Assembly: GCF_005860765.1 (NCBI RefSeq)
Contig: NZ_VCEI01000011.1
Coordinates: forward strand, 806,001-870,000
DNA length: 64,000 nucleotides
DNA from: Dyadobacter sediminis
GTDB lineage: Bacteria > Bacteroidota > Bacteroidia > Cytophagales > Spirosomataceae
Direction: 5' to 3'
The notes beneath the pieces are model-generated. The model saw only the letters and a list, made by a program, of their open reading frames with translations, did no database searches and was not told where the DNA came from. This document shows, piece after piece, positions 9,901 through 17,130 of this stretch. Every line of letters begins with the position of its first letter. Position 1 is the first letter of the stretch. The position numbers and the translations under genes are program-made.

Positions 9901-12900
9901 GTCGGGCAGTTTCATTTCCCAGTATGCTTCGGTCCGTACCCCGTTCCAGGTATTCGGAAGGTCGTTGGCCTGCATATGCATCAATGTTGCCAGCAGCACG
10001 TCTTCGGGTGTATTGCGGTTGCGTCCATTGGCCGAAATGTCGAGTAAACTGCCGTCTGAACGCTTTTTCCAGCCGTATTCAAGTTCCGCGCCCTGATTCA
10101 GTCCGGATCGTGTCCCGAAAGGCTGGCCGGAATCACGGATATACCCCAGCGGAGGAATGGTTTTCGGGTCCTGAAAATTGACATATACCGGCGCAGGCTG
10201 CAAGGTTTCCACAACATGAAGGTCGATGAGCAGCGTAGCGGACTCGTAACCCTGAGCAGAACACGTTACAAGCGCCTGATAGTAACCCGGCTCAATATCG
10301 GACCGGATCTGCGCAGTCCCGAACTGAACGGTGCCCGTAGCGGCTTTCGGCAGGGTAAGCCAGCCGGCTTCTGTTTTTGACAACTGCAAAGTAGTGGTCG
10401 AAGGACTTGCAGTAAGCTGAACAGACTGGGATTTTACCTGCTTGCCTCTCAGGACCGTAAAGCTCAGCCGCTCCGAAGAAAAAGCAAAAGTTTTGACAAC
10501 GCCGCTCGCAATGCTGAATTTGTAAGTCTTTACGGCAGCCTGATTGCCGTTTGCATCTGTGGCGCGGACTTTAAGACTGTAATCACCGGCTTTATTCAGC
10601 AATAATGGCCCGGTATAACTGATATATGCGCCACCGTTGATTGCATACTGAAATGCAGACAAACCTGAACCGCCTGCATCGGAAGCGGTCATATGTATTT
10701 TCACCTGTTTATCGTACACACCTGTGGATTTGAGTGTACCTTCCAGCCTTGCACTAACAACAGGAACGGCAGTATCGCTTACTTTTACCGCCGGCACAAA
10801 GCGTACATAATTGATCTTGGTGTTGCTTCCGCCATCCGCATCAATGCTCAGTTTGCCGTCGCCAACCTGCACGGTGGCTACTGCTACCCGGAACCTGCTT
10901 TTGGAAGTTGGCCTGAAATCACTGATGGCTGCAAGGCCTTCCACGTTAATCTGGTGATTGCTGTCGTAATGATCATTGTCTCCTGCGCTTACAGTAACTG
11001 TGTAGGTTCCGTTTTCAACTGCATGCTCCCATCGGCCGGGCGCCGTATTGTTTGTAGCAGACTGGATTTGTACAAATGACAACTGACTTGCATCACCGGA
11101 ACTGCTCCTGATCCGCATGTTTCCGGTGTAATCGGCAGGTTTTTGGGTTGACAAAGAAAGCCATCCGTATCCACGGCCGGCATCAAAAGGCAGACCGGTT
11201 TCAGCCGTGTATCCCGACGGTACTTTACCCGCAGCCGACGCAGGTCGGAAGCTGTAATTGGTCTGCTGATTAGAAACACCAAAAAGGTACGGGCTGCTGA
11301 CCGTCTGGTTTCCATTGCCGTCCGTTGCCCGGACTTTAAGGCTGTAATCTCCGGATTTTTCGATGGTAAAAGGAGCCGTATATCGGGAGTAAGTTCCGTT
11401 ATTGATGGCATATTCAAAGGTTTTCAGACCGGAACCGCCTGCGTCCGTCGCAGTCAGAAATATTCTGACTTTTTTATCGTACATTTTCGAGGATACAAGC
11501 GTGCCTTCCAGTCTTGCACTCACAACCGGTGCTGTTGCATCGGCTATGGATCCCGCTTTCTGGATGGTGACGTAATTCATTTTGGTATTACTGCCTCCTG
11601 CTGCATCAATCGTCAGCTTGCCGTCACTGACCTGAACTGTAGCCGTTGCCTTCCGGAATTTGTTTTGTGATGATGGCCTGAAATCGCTCACAGCAGGAAG
11701 CCCTTCAATATTTAACTGATGGTTGCTGTCGTAATAGGCGCCATTGTCACCGGCACTCACTGTCACGCGGTAAGTACCGTTGGCAAGCGCATATTCCCAG
11801 ATCCCGGCAGCCGTATTGTTGGTTGAAGACTGCATTTGTACGAGCGGTAACTGATTCGCAGCTGCACTTCCGGTACGCAAACGCATATTGGCGCTGTAAT
11901 CCGAAGGCTTTTTGGTCAGTGACGAAAGCCAGCCGTACTTCCGTGTTGCATCATATGACAAACCGTTATCCGCCTTGTAGCCTGAAGGCGCAGAAGTTCC
12001 TTTTGGACGGAAACTGATGTTCACAGGCTGGAAACTGGATGTAGTCGGGTCTTTTATTGAAAAATCGTCGAAATTATAAGTAACGGGAAAAAGGCCATTC
12101 CGGTAACTTGCAAATATTCCCGAATGCGTCTGGCTGCTGTTTAATCCCATGCCAGAAATTTTCAGTTTGGGATTGTCGTACAAGGTTCCTGTACTGGTAT
12201 AATTCGTTCCGTCCGTGGAATAAAAACCTTCCGCGGTACCGGCTGCAAAATCCACAACCATTTTCAGGCGCACTGTTTTTGTATTCAGATCCCGGATTAC
12301 CGCTGTTGTCCGCTGATCCGGATTGTCCAGGCCAGTTGTTGTGCTGGAAACATCATTTACTTCTCTTCTTAACTCTACTTTGTTACCCGAAACGTATAGT
12401 TTAAGATAATTTTTGTCGTTCAGACCAAACCATAATCCGGCCTGCTGCGATCCCAATCCGTTGAGCGGTTTGATAAGGTTTACTTCCAGCTGTATTTTAT
12501 TGACATCGGGCGTTTTGACACCCAGAACATTAAGCTGGTTATTGCTGGAAATGAAATCGATGCCTTTGTTAGCGACCAGTTGCAGCCTTCCGTTTGTCAA
12601 TGTGATCCGGGATGGATTGTAGCCCGGAACGGCGGTACTTGCCGGCCGTCCATCTGCGATCAGCCTTTTTCCTGAATAATTATTAACCGTTCTGAAACCT
12701 GTTCCTTTGCCATTTTTATCCTTGATCGTACCCGAAACCGCAGCATTGAAATTCAGACTGAATGGTAAATTAACTTTGAGAGATGAACAAGGCAACGTAC
12801 TTATCGGCGAGCAGCCGTCCGCAAGGATATCCAATGTTTCGGGATGAACTGTTTTCAAAAGCAGCGCTTTATGTTTTTCCTCGATGTGTTTACCAAAGCC

Positions 12901-12981
12901 GGGGTGAGGAATTTTAAATGCTAACAGCAGAACGAGACAGAGCTTGTAATTAATTTTAAAGGAAGCGAAAAAAGGGCGCAT
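6976..12981 (-). CDS. Giant T9SS-secreted multidomain malectin/beta-propeller protein
   Basis: The protein has about 2001 residues from the ATG at 12981, which places a typical signal helix (KLCLVLLLAFKI) at the N-terminus; a longer frame extends upstream to 13089 but lacks a signal. Order of parts: an N-terminal domain (PISTLPCSSLKV onward) homologous to that of the convergent Kelch protein; two tandem units of malectin-like plus Ig-like domain; a BACON-like domain; a third malectin-like domain; another Ig-like segment; an SbsA-like Ig domain (VISSNPVNGQTHVS); a sorbosone/glucose-dehydrogenase-type beta-propeller; a DUF1573-like segment; and a T9SS tail (LSVYPNPAG). Such architectures are typical of surface carbohydrate-binding proteins. 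Whether the propeller is catalytic is not known. Confidence 0.88.
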   Translation of the reverse strand: MRPFFASFKINYKLCLVLLLAFKIPHPGFGKHIEEKHKALLLKTVHPETLDILADGCSPISTLPCSSLKVNLPFSLNFNAAVSGTIKDKNGKGTGFRTVNNYSGKRLIADGRPASTAVPGYNPSRITLTNGRLQLVANKGIDFISSNNQLNVLGVKTPDVNKIQLEVNLIKPLNGLGSQQAGLWFGLNDKNYLKLYVSGNKVELRREVNDVSSTTTGLDNPDQRTTAVIRDLNTKTVRLKMVVDFAAGTAEGFYSTDGTNYTSTGTLYDNPKLKISGMGLNSSQTHSGIFASYRNGLFPVTYNFDDFSIKDPTTSSFQPVNISFRPKGTSAPSGYKADNGLSYDATRKYGWLSSLTKKPSDYSANMRLRTGSAAANQLPLVQMQSSTNNTAAGIWEYALANGTYRVTVSAGDNGAYYDSNHQLNIEGLPAVSDFRPSSQNKFRKATATVQVSDGKLTIDAAGGSNTKMNYVTIQKAGSIADATAPVVSARLEGTLVSSKMYDKKVRIFLTATDAGGSGLKTFEYAINNGTYSRYTAPFTIEKSGDYSLKVRATDGNGNQTVSSPYLFGVSNQQTNYSFRPASAAGKVPSGYTAETGLPFDAGRGYGWLSLSTQKPADYTGNMRIRSSSGDASQLSFVQIQSATNNTAPGRWEHAVENGTYTVTVSAGDNDHYDSNHQINVEGLAAISDFRPTSKSRFRVAVATVQVGDGKLSIDADGGSNTKINYVRFVPAVKVSDTAVPVVSARLEGTLKSTGVYDKQVKIHMTASDAGGSGLSAFQYAINGGAYISYTGPLLLNKAGDYSLKVRATDANGNQAAVKTYKFSIASGVVKTFAFSSERLSFTVLRGKQVKSQSVQLTASPSTTTLQLSKTEAGWLTLPKAATGTVQFGTAQIRSDIEPGYYQALVTCSAQGYESATLLIDLHVVETLQPAPVYVNFQDPKTIPPLGYIRDSGQPFGTRSGLNQGAELEYGWKKRSDGSLLDISANGRNRNTPEDVLLATLMHMQANDLPNTWNGVRTEAYWEMKLPDGTYDVSVSVGDGDVSTTPEAHSIIVEGISFINQFVPNGKKGTISRFKTVAARVKVADGLLTIQADGGTNTKICSVSIVPVSIDPYLFWATKDVNVIMKQGSTESNTFSVVLGSSDNSAGTYSLSATYGTGAKDWIAFSSAQSGSQPQVRFDYSAAKNLTPGIYKATVKATSGPLTAASFDVQLNVVDSLRPYVISSNPVNGQTHVSLSTVSVAANNLHVPVVDGFQGGVNNKTIDSSTVLLYKLVDANAIPVKGVVQGTGGGDVISFSPSGGLEPNTVYRFVVTSGVKSYTGARFTPFESTFTTAAAKVDSSNILVAQFDKVPVAGTQNKKYTSVAIGPDDRFYALRLDGAIERYSINHSNGTLSGRKTINTLVNKYGSRSAIGLAFDPASTSRNLTVWVSHSSPGLTSAPEFDGNISRLSGDSLQKEQLVITKLPRSRRDHLVNGLAFGPDGALYMCQGSMSSAGSFDADWQRKEALLSGTVLRLDLEKMKSVTLPLNVQTTSDQSLINNAPAMSAKMSDGTYNPYGSSSPLTIYASGVRNAYDLVWHSNGQLYLPTNGSGGGGNSPVSVAGTRRSDGSLYNGPQVDSTRMIKAQNDWLFRVNPNKTVGFYGHPNPLRGEYVLNRGYLDNPLYLPSVKPDANYRPGYNFGLNNSPNGVLEYKSGNFNNALKGKLLVCRFSGGGDIAVMQPGAMTKSKDTSADNIYDIVRVTTGSGNNGLVGMSAFGNPLDITEDVTNGNLYVVEYNWNDSPNLVSQITLLRARATTAAAPVLRVATARQQEPGEEESYAVTMSNDADSTLLIRDITITGEDAARFRVADLQLPNSRQPIALQKNSPVSFRVLGNRSGTQLRKATLVITSMDQTVREVDISDVFLKESDVESQQESARSLSVYPNPAGAGEPVHVVLSGFNTREPVSIYLYDLQGNIIRSFSGITGRDGTLTTQMLPANTDIKSFIIKAVFATGTKSAKVIHFK
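10502..12027 (-). repeat. Tandem malectin + Ig-like protein repeat (two units of ~760 bp)
   Basis: Within the giant gene, unit 1 (about 11262-12027) and unit 2 (about 10502-11261) encode the same domain pair. Shared landmarks are Y.WL.....KP.DY..NMR.R at the start, TVSAGDN.....DSNHQ.N in the middle, PVVSARLEGTL, DAGGSGL and DYSLKVRATD.NGNQ at the end. Identity is well over half by eye, so the pair arose by internal duplication. Boundaries are approximate. Confidence 0.8.
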
Positions 12982-14047
12982 ATGAATGTATTTTTTCAAA
13001 TGGGTTACTTTAACAAACTGGCACATACAGCTGTTTAGTAAGAGATTTTTACAATTGCGGGCAACTGGAATCAAAGCATTATCATTCATGAATTGTTTGG
13101 CTTTGAATCACAGCAAGATTTGGATTTTCCTGATCAGTAAAGGAAAATCAGCAATGCGAATTTGGATAATGAAAAGATGTATCCTTTTTTAATCTTAACG
13201 ATACGGTGCCTTAACCATCAGAAACGTTACATGCATGGTCCAGTTATATGCTGAACATACAACGGGATTTTAGTTATTTTGAAAATGATATCCTGTTTTT
13301 GAGTGGATTTGAAACAATATTTAAGATTGAATTTCAGGATTGAGGACTCCCGTCTCCTATTAACAAAGCCGATTTATTGATGAATTACAAAGCAGTTTAA
13401 ATGAATTAAAATTTCAAAGTTCAGCCTGCTTTAAATACTGATTTTCGCTGATACACCTACGCCAAAATTGCTAAAATAAGCCTGGGAATGGACAATTATT
13501 CATTAAAACAGGCAAATTACGGCATAAAGCAGCCCAAAGACCCGACGGATTTATTTGTTGCGTTTGGAATATTTAAGCAACATTAAAGACTTAAATACCT
13601 CATTTTATCAGATATTTAATATGATTGCAGCAGAACCAGGTTGCTATTTGTAAGATTCAAATTCCGGTATGCTAACCAGCAACAATAAACTTTTATTTTA
13701 ATAATGTAAAATATTACTCAGATAGTTATACGAACTAAAAATACTTGCTTAATTGCATGCTTCCGTTGCAAATATGGATTAATTAAAAGCTATTTGGGAA
13801 AATCAAAAAGTTGCGGATTTACAATTAGTTAAAGTAAAACAGCAATCATAATACCCAGTCTGGGAATGTTGTTTTGCTTACAGCCGAATTTAGATAAAGA
13901 GTAGAAGAATAACCTACTTTACAGCAGAATATTAAATTAATTACGAACTTATTCCATTTTAAATCTCAAATAATTTAGGCAATTTTTATGCAGTTAATTG
14001 GATTTGGAAAAATAGTTCTGCTACTTATCACATTCTGAATTTTCCAA
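12982..14047. other. AT-rich intergenic stretch
   Basis: About 1.07 kb shows no supported gene. On the minus strand 13431-13498 reads as a short open stretch ending FSNFGVGVSAKISI-stop, which looks like the last strand of an outer-membrane barrel protein, so a decayed barrel gene may once have been here. The rest is A/T-rich with many stops in all frames. Confidence 0.45.
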
Positions 14048-14164
14048 TTATTGCCAACTAGATTTTAGCATTTCTATTAAGGTAATAACAAGTGCGTACG
14101 CGAATATGGCCATTAGAATGGATTCCAGCAGCAATTTCCATTCAGGTTGTTTGCGTGTTTTCAT
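14048..14164 (-). CDS. Small single-pass membrane protein (38 residues)
   Basis: This short ORF starts at ATG 14164 and stops with TAA at 14048. It has a basic N-terminus (MKTRKQPEWK) followed by a continuous hydrophobic helix (LLLESILMAIFAYALVITLI) and a short charged tail. That topology, positive inside then one helix, is typical of bona fide small membrane proteins and is unlikely in random AT-rich DNA. It is isolated in an otherwise empty region. The function is unknown. Confidence 0.5.
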   Translation of the reverse strand: MKTRKQPEWKLLLESILMAIFAYALVITLIEMLKSSWQ

Positions 14165-14637
14165 TTCGTTATTTTTGAAATTCCATGAACTGCTTGCATT
14201 CACGCAATTAATATGCATCAATCTATTCCTTTTTCCTTTTCAGAAAGGAGTTTCACTAGACCTTTGGGAATGAACGGGAATGAAATTGTAGCATGTTGCA
14301 GCTATCAACTTTCGTCAAGTATGCTGATGGGTGCAAAAAAGCGGATCAGATGTTTATGCACAAGCACGGACCAGCGAACGGATGATATGCATTACTTTAA
14401 GGTAGTTCTGTATTAAAAATCGAATGATACCTTTGTAAACGCTTTTGATGATCGCGTGCATCAATTATTAGTATTGTAAATTAAACCTGATCGCCTCTGT
14501 TACTGATTATCTCTAAAAGGCAAATTCATATGCCTGGAATTGTATAACAATAGCCTTCTGCACATAGAATGGCTTGTGCTTCAATTATTCAATTGAAAGC
14601 AGTTTTCTTATTGTTATTCAAATTCACTTAAATCATC
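14165..14637. other. Gene-free stretch before the acetyltransferase
   Basis: The 470 bases hold one 67-codon ORF (14213-14416) with no domain and erratic composition, which I do not call. No tRNA, terminator or repeat is visible. Confidence 0.45.
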
Positions 14638-15162
14638 ATGTTTTTTATAGAATCTCAAAGGTTAAAACTAATTCCTTTAACCAATCAGTTGTTGCAATTA
14701 TGTCAATCCGATCGTCGTGAAATGGAATTGTTGCTGGGCTTGAACCCTTCCAGCATGGAAATTGATCCCTTGTATGCTACGGAGCTGGAAGATGCACTGC
14801 TTCATTTTTGGATTCCCAAGACGCAGGAATTTCCAATGCTTTATTACTGGTATACCAATTGGGAAATCGTACTGAAAAGCACCAATACTTCTATTGGCGG
14901 AATTGGTTTTGTTGGATATCCAAATGAAAAGAAAGAGGCAGAGATCGGTTATATGATTGACGCCAATGAACAAGGGAAAGGCTATGCTACGGAAGCACTG
15001 AAAACCTTGTCAGCATGGGCATTCCAGCAGAAAGATGTGGATTCGGTTATCGTTCGAACTGCTCACGATAATATTGCTTCAATAAAAATTTTAGACAAGA
15101 ATGGTTTTCGACTTGTTTCCAAAGTGGATGATCTTTTAACCTACTATTTGCCGAAGCAATAA
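14638..15162 (+). CDS. GNAT family N-acetyltransferase, RimJ/RimL-like
   Basis: This is a 174-residue GNAT enzyme. The acetyl-CoA-binding region is clear: a beta strand (EIGYMID) followed by the Q/R-x-x-G-x-A motif as EQGKGYATEAL, then the later NIASIKILDKNGF segment with the conserved Asn. Members of this subgroup acetylate ribosomal-protein N-termini, antibiotics or small molecules; the substrate here is unknown. Length is normal. A strong terminator follows, and the convergent tRNA-Lys array lies beyond it. Confidence 0.85.
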   Translation: MFFIESQRLKLIPLTNQLLQLCQSDRREMELLLGLNPSSMEIDPLYATELEDALLHFWIPKTQEFPMLYYWYTNWEIVLKSTNTSIGGIGFVGYPNEKKEAEIGYMIDANEQGKGYATEALKTLSAWAFQQKDVDSVIVRTAHDNIASIKILDKNGFRLVSKVDDLLTYYLPKQ

Positions 15163-15186
15163 ACGAGTTAGTAAAGTTGCAAAAAA

Positions 15187-15219
15187 AGCCTGCAAATCGT
15201 AAAGATTGCAGGCTTTTTT
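15187..15219. terminator. Bidirectional terminator
   Basis: A 9-bp stem (AGCCTGCAA and its complement) has an A-run on the left and a T-run on the right. It serves the plus-strand acetyltransferase gene and the minus-strand tRNA-Lys array. Confidence 0.85.
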
Positions 15220-15240
15220 GCATTTTGTTATTTCTTCAAG

Positions 15241-15313
15241 TGATCCCGCTGGGATTCGAACCCAGGACCCATACATTAAAAGTGTATTGCTCTACCAGCT
15301 GAGCTACGGAATC
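15241..15313 (-). tRNA. tRNA-Lys (anticodon UUU), distal copy
   Basis: A 73-nt cloverleaf on the minus strand: acceptor GATTCCG pairs with CGGGATC (one G-U), D-arm GCTCAGCTGGTAGAGC, anticodon stem ATACA/TGTAT with loop CTTTTAA, T-arm CTGGGTTCGAATCCCAG, discriminator A. CCA is not encoded. It is identical to the copy at 15418-15490. Confidence 0.96.
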
Positions 15314-15417
15314 ATATGTTGATATCTTTTTAACTGTTCATCATCAGTTTAATTTTTTGCTCTTTCTTTTTATGTGAGCCTCAGGACCCATCCATTAGAA
15401 GGCTTTTTTATTTTTTG

Positions 15418-15490
15418 TGATCCCGCTGGGATTCGAACCCAGGACCCATACATTAAAAGTGTATTGCTCTACCAGCTGAGCTACGGAATC
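15418..15490 (-). tRNA. tRNA-Lys (anticodon UUU), second copy
   Basis: This 73-nt copy is identical to the tRNA-Lys at 15241-15313. The two copies and their spacers form a tandem arrangement with a 177-bp period, most simply explained by unequal duplication of a tRNA plus spacer. Confidence 0.96.
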
Positions 15491-15556
15491 ATATGTTGAT
15501 ATCTTTTTAACTGTTCATCCTCAGTTTCACTTTTTGCTCTTTCTTTTCATGCAGGG

Positions 15557-15624
15557 CCCAGGACCCATACATTAAAAGCCGGACGCCGCGCGGTATCTTG
15601 CTCTACCAGCTGAGCTACGGAATC
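15557..15624 (-). pseudogene. Broken tRNA-Lys
   Basis: The 5' part (acceptor strand GATTCCG, full D-arm) is identical to the intact copies. The 5' half of the anticodon stem is replaced by about 20 GC-rich bases (15579-15598, containing CCGCGCGG), after which the sequence rejoins the tRNA at CTTTTAATGTATGGGTCCTGGG and then departs before the T-loop, so the T-arm and 3' acceptor are missing. It cannot fold as a tRNA. It lies first after the array promoter. Confidence 0.8.
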
Positions 15625-15759
15625 ATGCTTTGTTGACTTTATTTCTAACTGTTCAACTTGCAGTTATTGTAATTCCGAGTGTGATTGGCTTAACGTTGTC
15701 TCAGCTCAGGAATTCTGCATTTCATTGGATTAGCCGAGGCATTTTCCGTAATTGCGATG

Positions 15760-15790
15760 CAAAAGTAGAATTCTAAAAAGTTAAATGCAA
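15760..15790 (-). promoter_or_regulatory. Bacteroidota-type promoter for the tRNA-Lys array
   Basis: On the minus strand a perfect -7 element TACTTTTG (15760-15767) lies 20 bases downstream of TTG (15788-15790), matching the Bacteroidota TTTG-N19-TAnnTTTG pattern. It points into the tRNA array. The -33 end overlaps the first codons of the divergent gene at 15785. Confidence 0.55.
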
Positions 15791-16519
15791 GTCCTGAGTA
15801 AGAAATACCTGATGTTTTGGCTGATAACGGGATCAATATTGGTACCCGAAACAGCCCTTTTTGCCAATTATAAAGAGTTAAAAACGGCTGATTCTCTGTT
15901 TGCTATGGCAAGGTATCCGGAGTCAGCAATCTTGTATAAAAAAAATTTCAGTGAGCAGGAAAAAAATAATGAAGCACTGCTTTTGAAGCTCGCTTTTCTG
16001 TCAGAAAAGACAAATAATTATACGGATTGTCTGTTTTACCTGAGCAAACTGGCGCTCATCAATCCTTCAAGAAGGCTGTTTGAAAAAATGGATAAACTCG
16101 CCGAGGAACAAAATATAAAGGGTTATGAATTTGACGATTACAACTATTTTATAATATTTTATCGAAGATATGGTGATTACATTCCAATATTGCTTCTAAC
16201 TTTGGGGACCTATATAGTTGTAATAATGGTGACAAAGTCGCGGCGAAGGGAACCTGTTCTGCAAATCCACAAGATCTCAATTGTTGCTTATCTTCTGGTT
16301 TTATTGGGCCTGCTGAACGTTCCGTCTCTTTATCAGACATGCATTATTACCAATGAAAATACCTTTCTAAGGGACGAACCTTCTTCCGCCTCTTCGGTTG
16401 TGGAAAGGATCGGAAAAGGGCATAAACTGATTATTTTAGGTTCTGTGGATCACTGGAACCGGGTGATCTGGGATAACGAGATTGTTTACATCCGCAAGAG
16501 TGATGCCCTGGATATTTAA
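15785..16519 (+). CDS. TPR-like protein with two membrane segments and C-terminal SH3-like domain (BatE-like)
   Basis: The protein has 244 residues: a signal-like N-terminal helix, a periplasmic helical region of TPR type (ADSLFAMARYPESAILYKKNF, about residues 35-115), two membrane helices (about 138-155 and 167-186) and a C-terminal bacterial SH3 domain (FLRDEPSSASSVVERIGKG, about 200-240). This order matches the BatE protein of Bacteroidota aerotolerance operons. However, no batA/B/C/D genes or MoxR gene are adjacent, so it is an orphan and the link to BatE is by architecture only. Confidence 0.7.
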   Translation: MQVLSKKYLMFWLITGSILVPETALFANYKELKTADSLFAMARYPESAILYKKNFSEQEKNNEALLLKLAFLSEKTNNYTDCLFYLSKLALINPSRRLFEKMDKLAEEQNIKGYEFDDYNYFIIFYRRYGDYIPILLLTLGTYIVVIMVTKSRRREPVLQIHKISIVAYLLVLLGLLNVPSLYQTCIITNENTFLRDEPSSASSVVERIGKGHKLIILGSVDHWNRVIWDNEIVYIRKSDALDI

Positions 16520-16598
16520 CGGCCAGTTTGGTATCATTTTTGTAAGGTGACAAGTTAATATGTATATTTAAGGGTTAAATTTTTTAAATTAATGATGT

Positions 16599-17066
16599 AT
16601 GAAAAAGCCAATGAAGCATTTTTTACTGTTGATCGCGGGAGTTTTGATGATCGGATTTGTTTCTTCCTGTAAAGAAGAAGGGCCGCACAAAGAAGATATT
16701 GTCAAGTTCACAGCTGTTATAAACAGTTCTCCGACTATTCCCAAAGTAACTTCATCCGCACAGGGAACTGGTGTTTTTGAATACAACAAAAACACAATGG
16801 AGCTTAAATACAACATTAACTATCAAAACATTACGCCTACTGCAATAACCATTAACAATCCGGGCCCGGCATGGCAGGCTGGCCCTATCCTGTTTGAACT
16901 GGCTACCAATCCAACCGGAAACCAGCTCCAGGGAACAAAGAAACTGAATGCAGCTGAACAGACGGTTCTGGTTGCAGGCGCTTTATACGTGAACATCGTT
17001 ACCAAGGAAAATATCTATGGTGAAATCCGTGGACAAATTTTGCCGGATACGTACGGAGAAGATTAA
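16599..17066 (+). CDS. CHRD domain lipoprotein
   Basis: The 155-residue protein has a lipoprotein signal (hydrophobic stretch then SSC, Cys at about residue 25) and one CHRD domain from about residue 36 to the end. The hallmarks are the FTAVINSSPTIP opening, the GTGVFEYN strand, and the ending YVNIVTKENIYGEIRGQI. CHRD domains occur in chordin and in bacterial surface proteins of unknown role. It is probably an outer-membrane or periplasmic lipoprotein. It follows the SH3 protein gene by 79 bases and ends at a strong terminator. Confidence 0.9.
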   Translation: MKKPMKHFLLLIAGVLMIGFVSSCKEEGPHKEDIVKFTAVINSSPTIPKVTSSAQGTGVFEYNKNTMELKYNINYQNITPTAITINNPGPAWQAGPILFELATNPTGNQLQGTKKLNAAEQTVLVAGALYVNIVTKENIYGEIRGQILPDTYGED

Positions 17067-17084
17067 TCACTGCTTTGATCTGAC

Positions 17085-17122
17085 AAAAACGGCTTGCAGA
17101 AATTTTTCTGCAAGCCGTTTTT
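17085..17122. terminator. Bidirectional terminator
   Basis: A 16-bp stem (AAAAACGGCTTGCAGA and its complement) is flanked by A and T runs. It separates the CHRD lipoprotein gene from the convergent helicase gene. Confidence 0.9.
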
Positions 17123-17130
17123 GTGACAGG

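Larger units (their letters stand above)
15241..15624 (-). repeat. Tandem tRNA-Lys/spacer array
   Basis: Two full units with a 177-bp period are followed by a degenerate third. The spacers share a segment of about 60 bp (ATATGTTGATATC through CTCTTTCTTTT) at about 90 % identity. Each spacer is followed by a tRNA-like remnant: AGGACCCATCCATTAGAAGGC at 15373 and AGGACCCATACATTAAAAGCC at 15560. Confidence 0.8.

Noticed and set aside
14213..14416. 67-codon plus-strand ORF
   Set aside because: No domain and irregular composition; no conserved neighbour.
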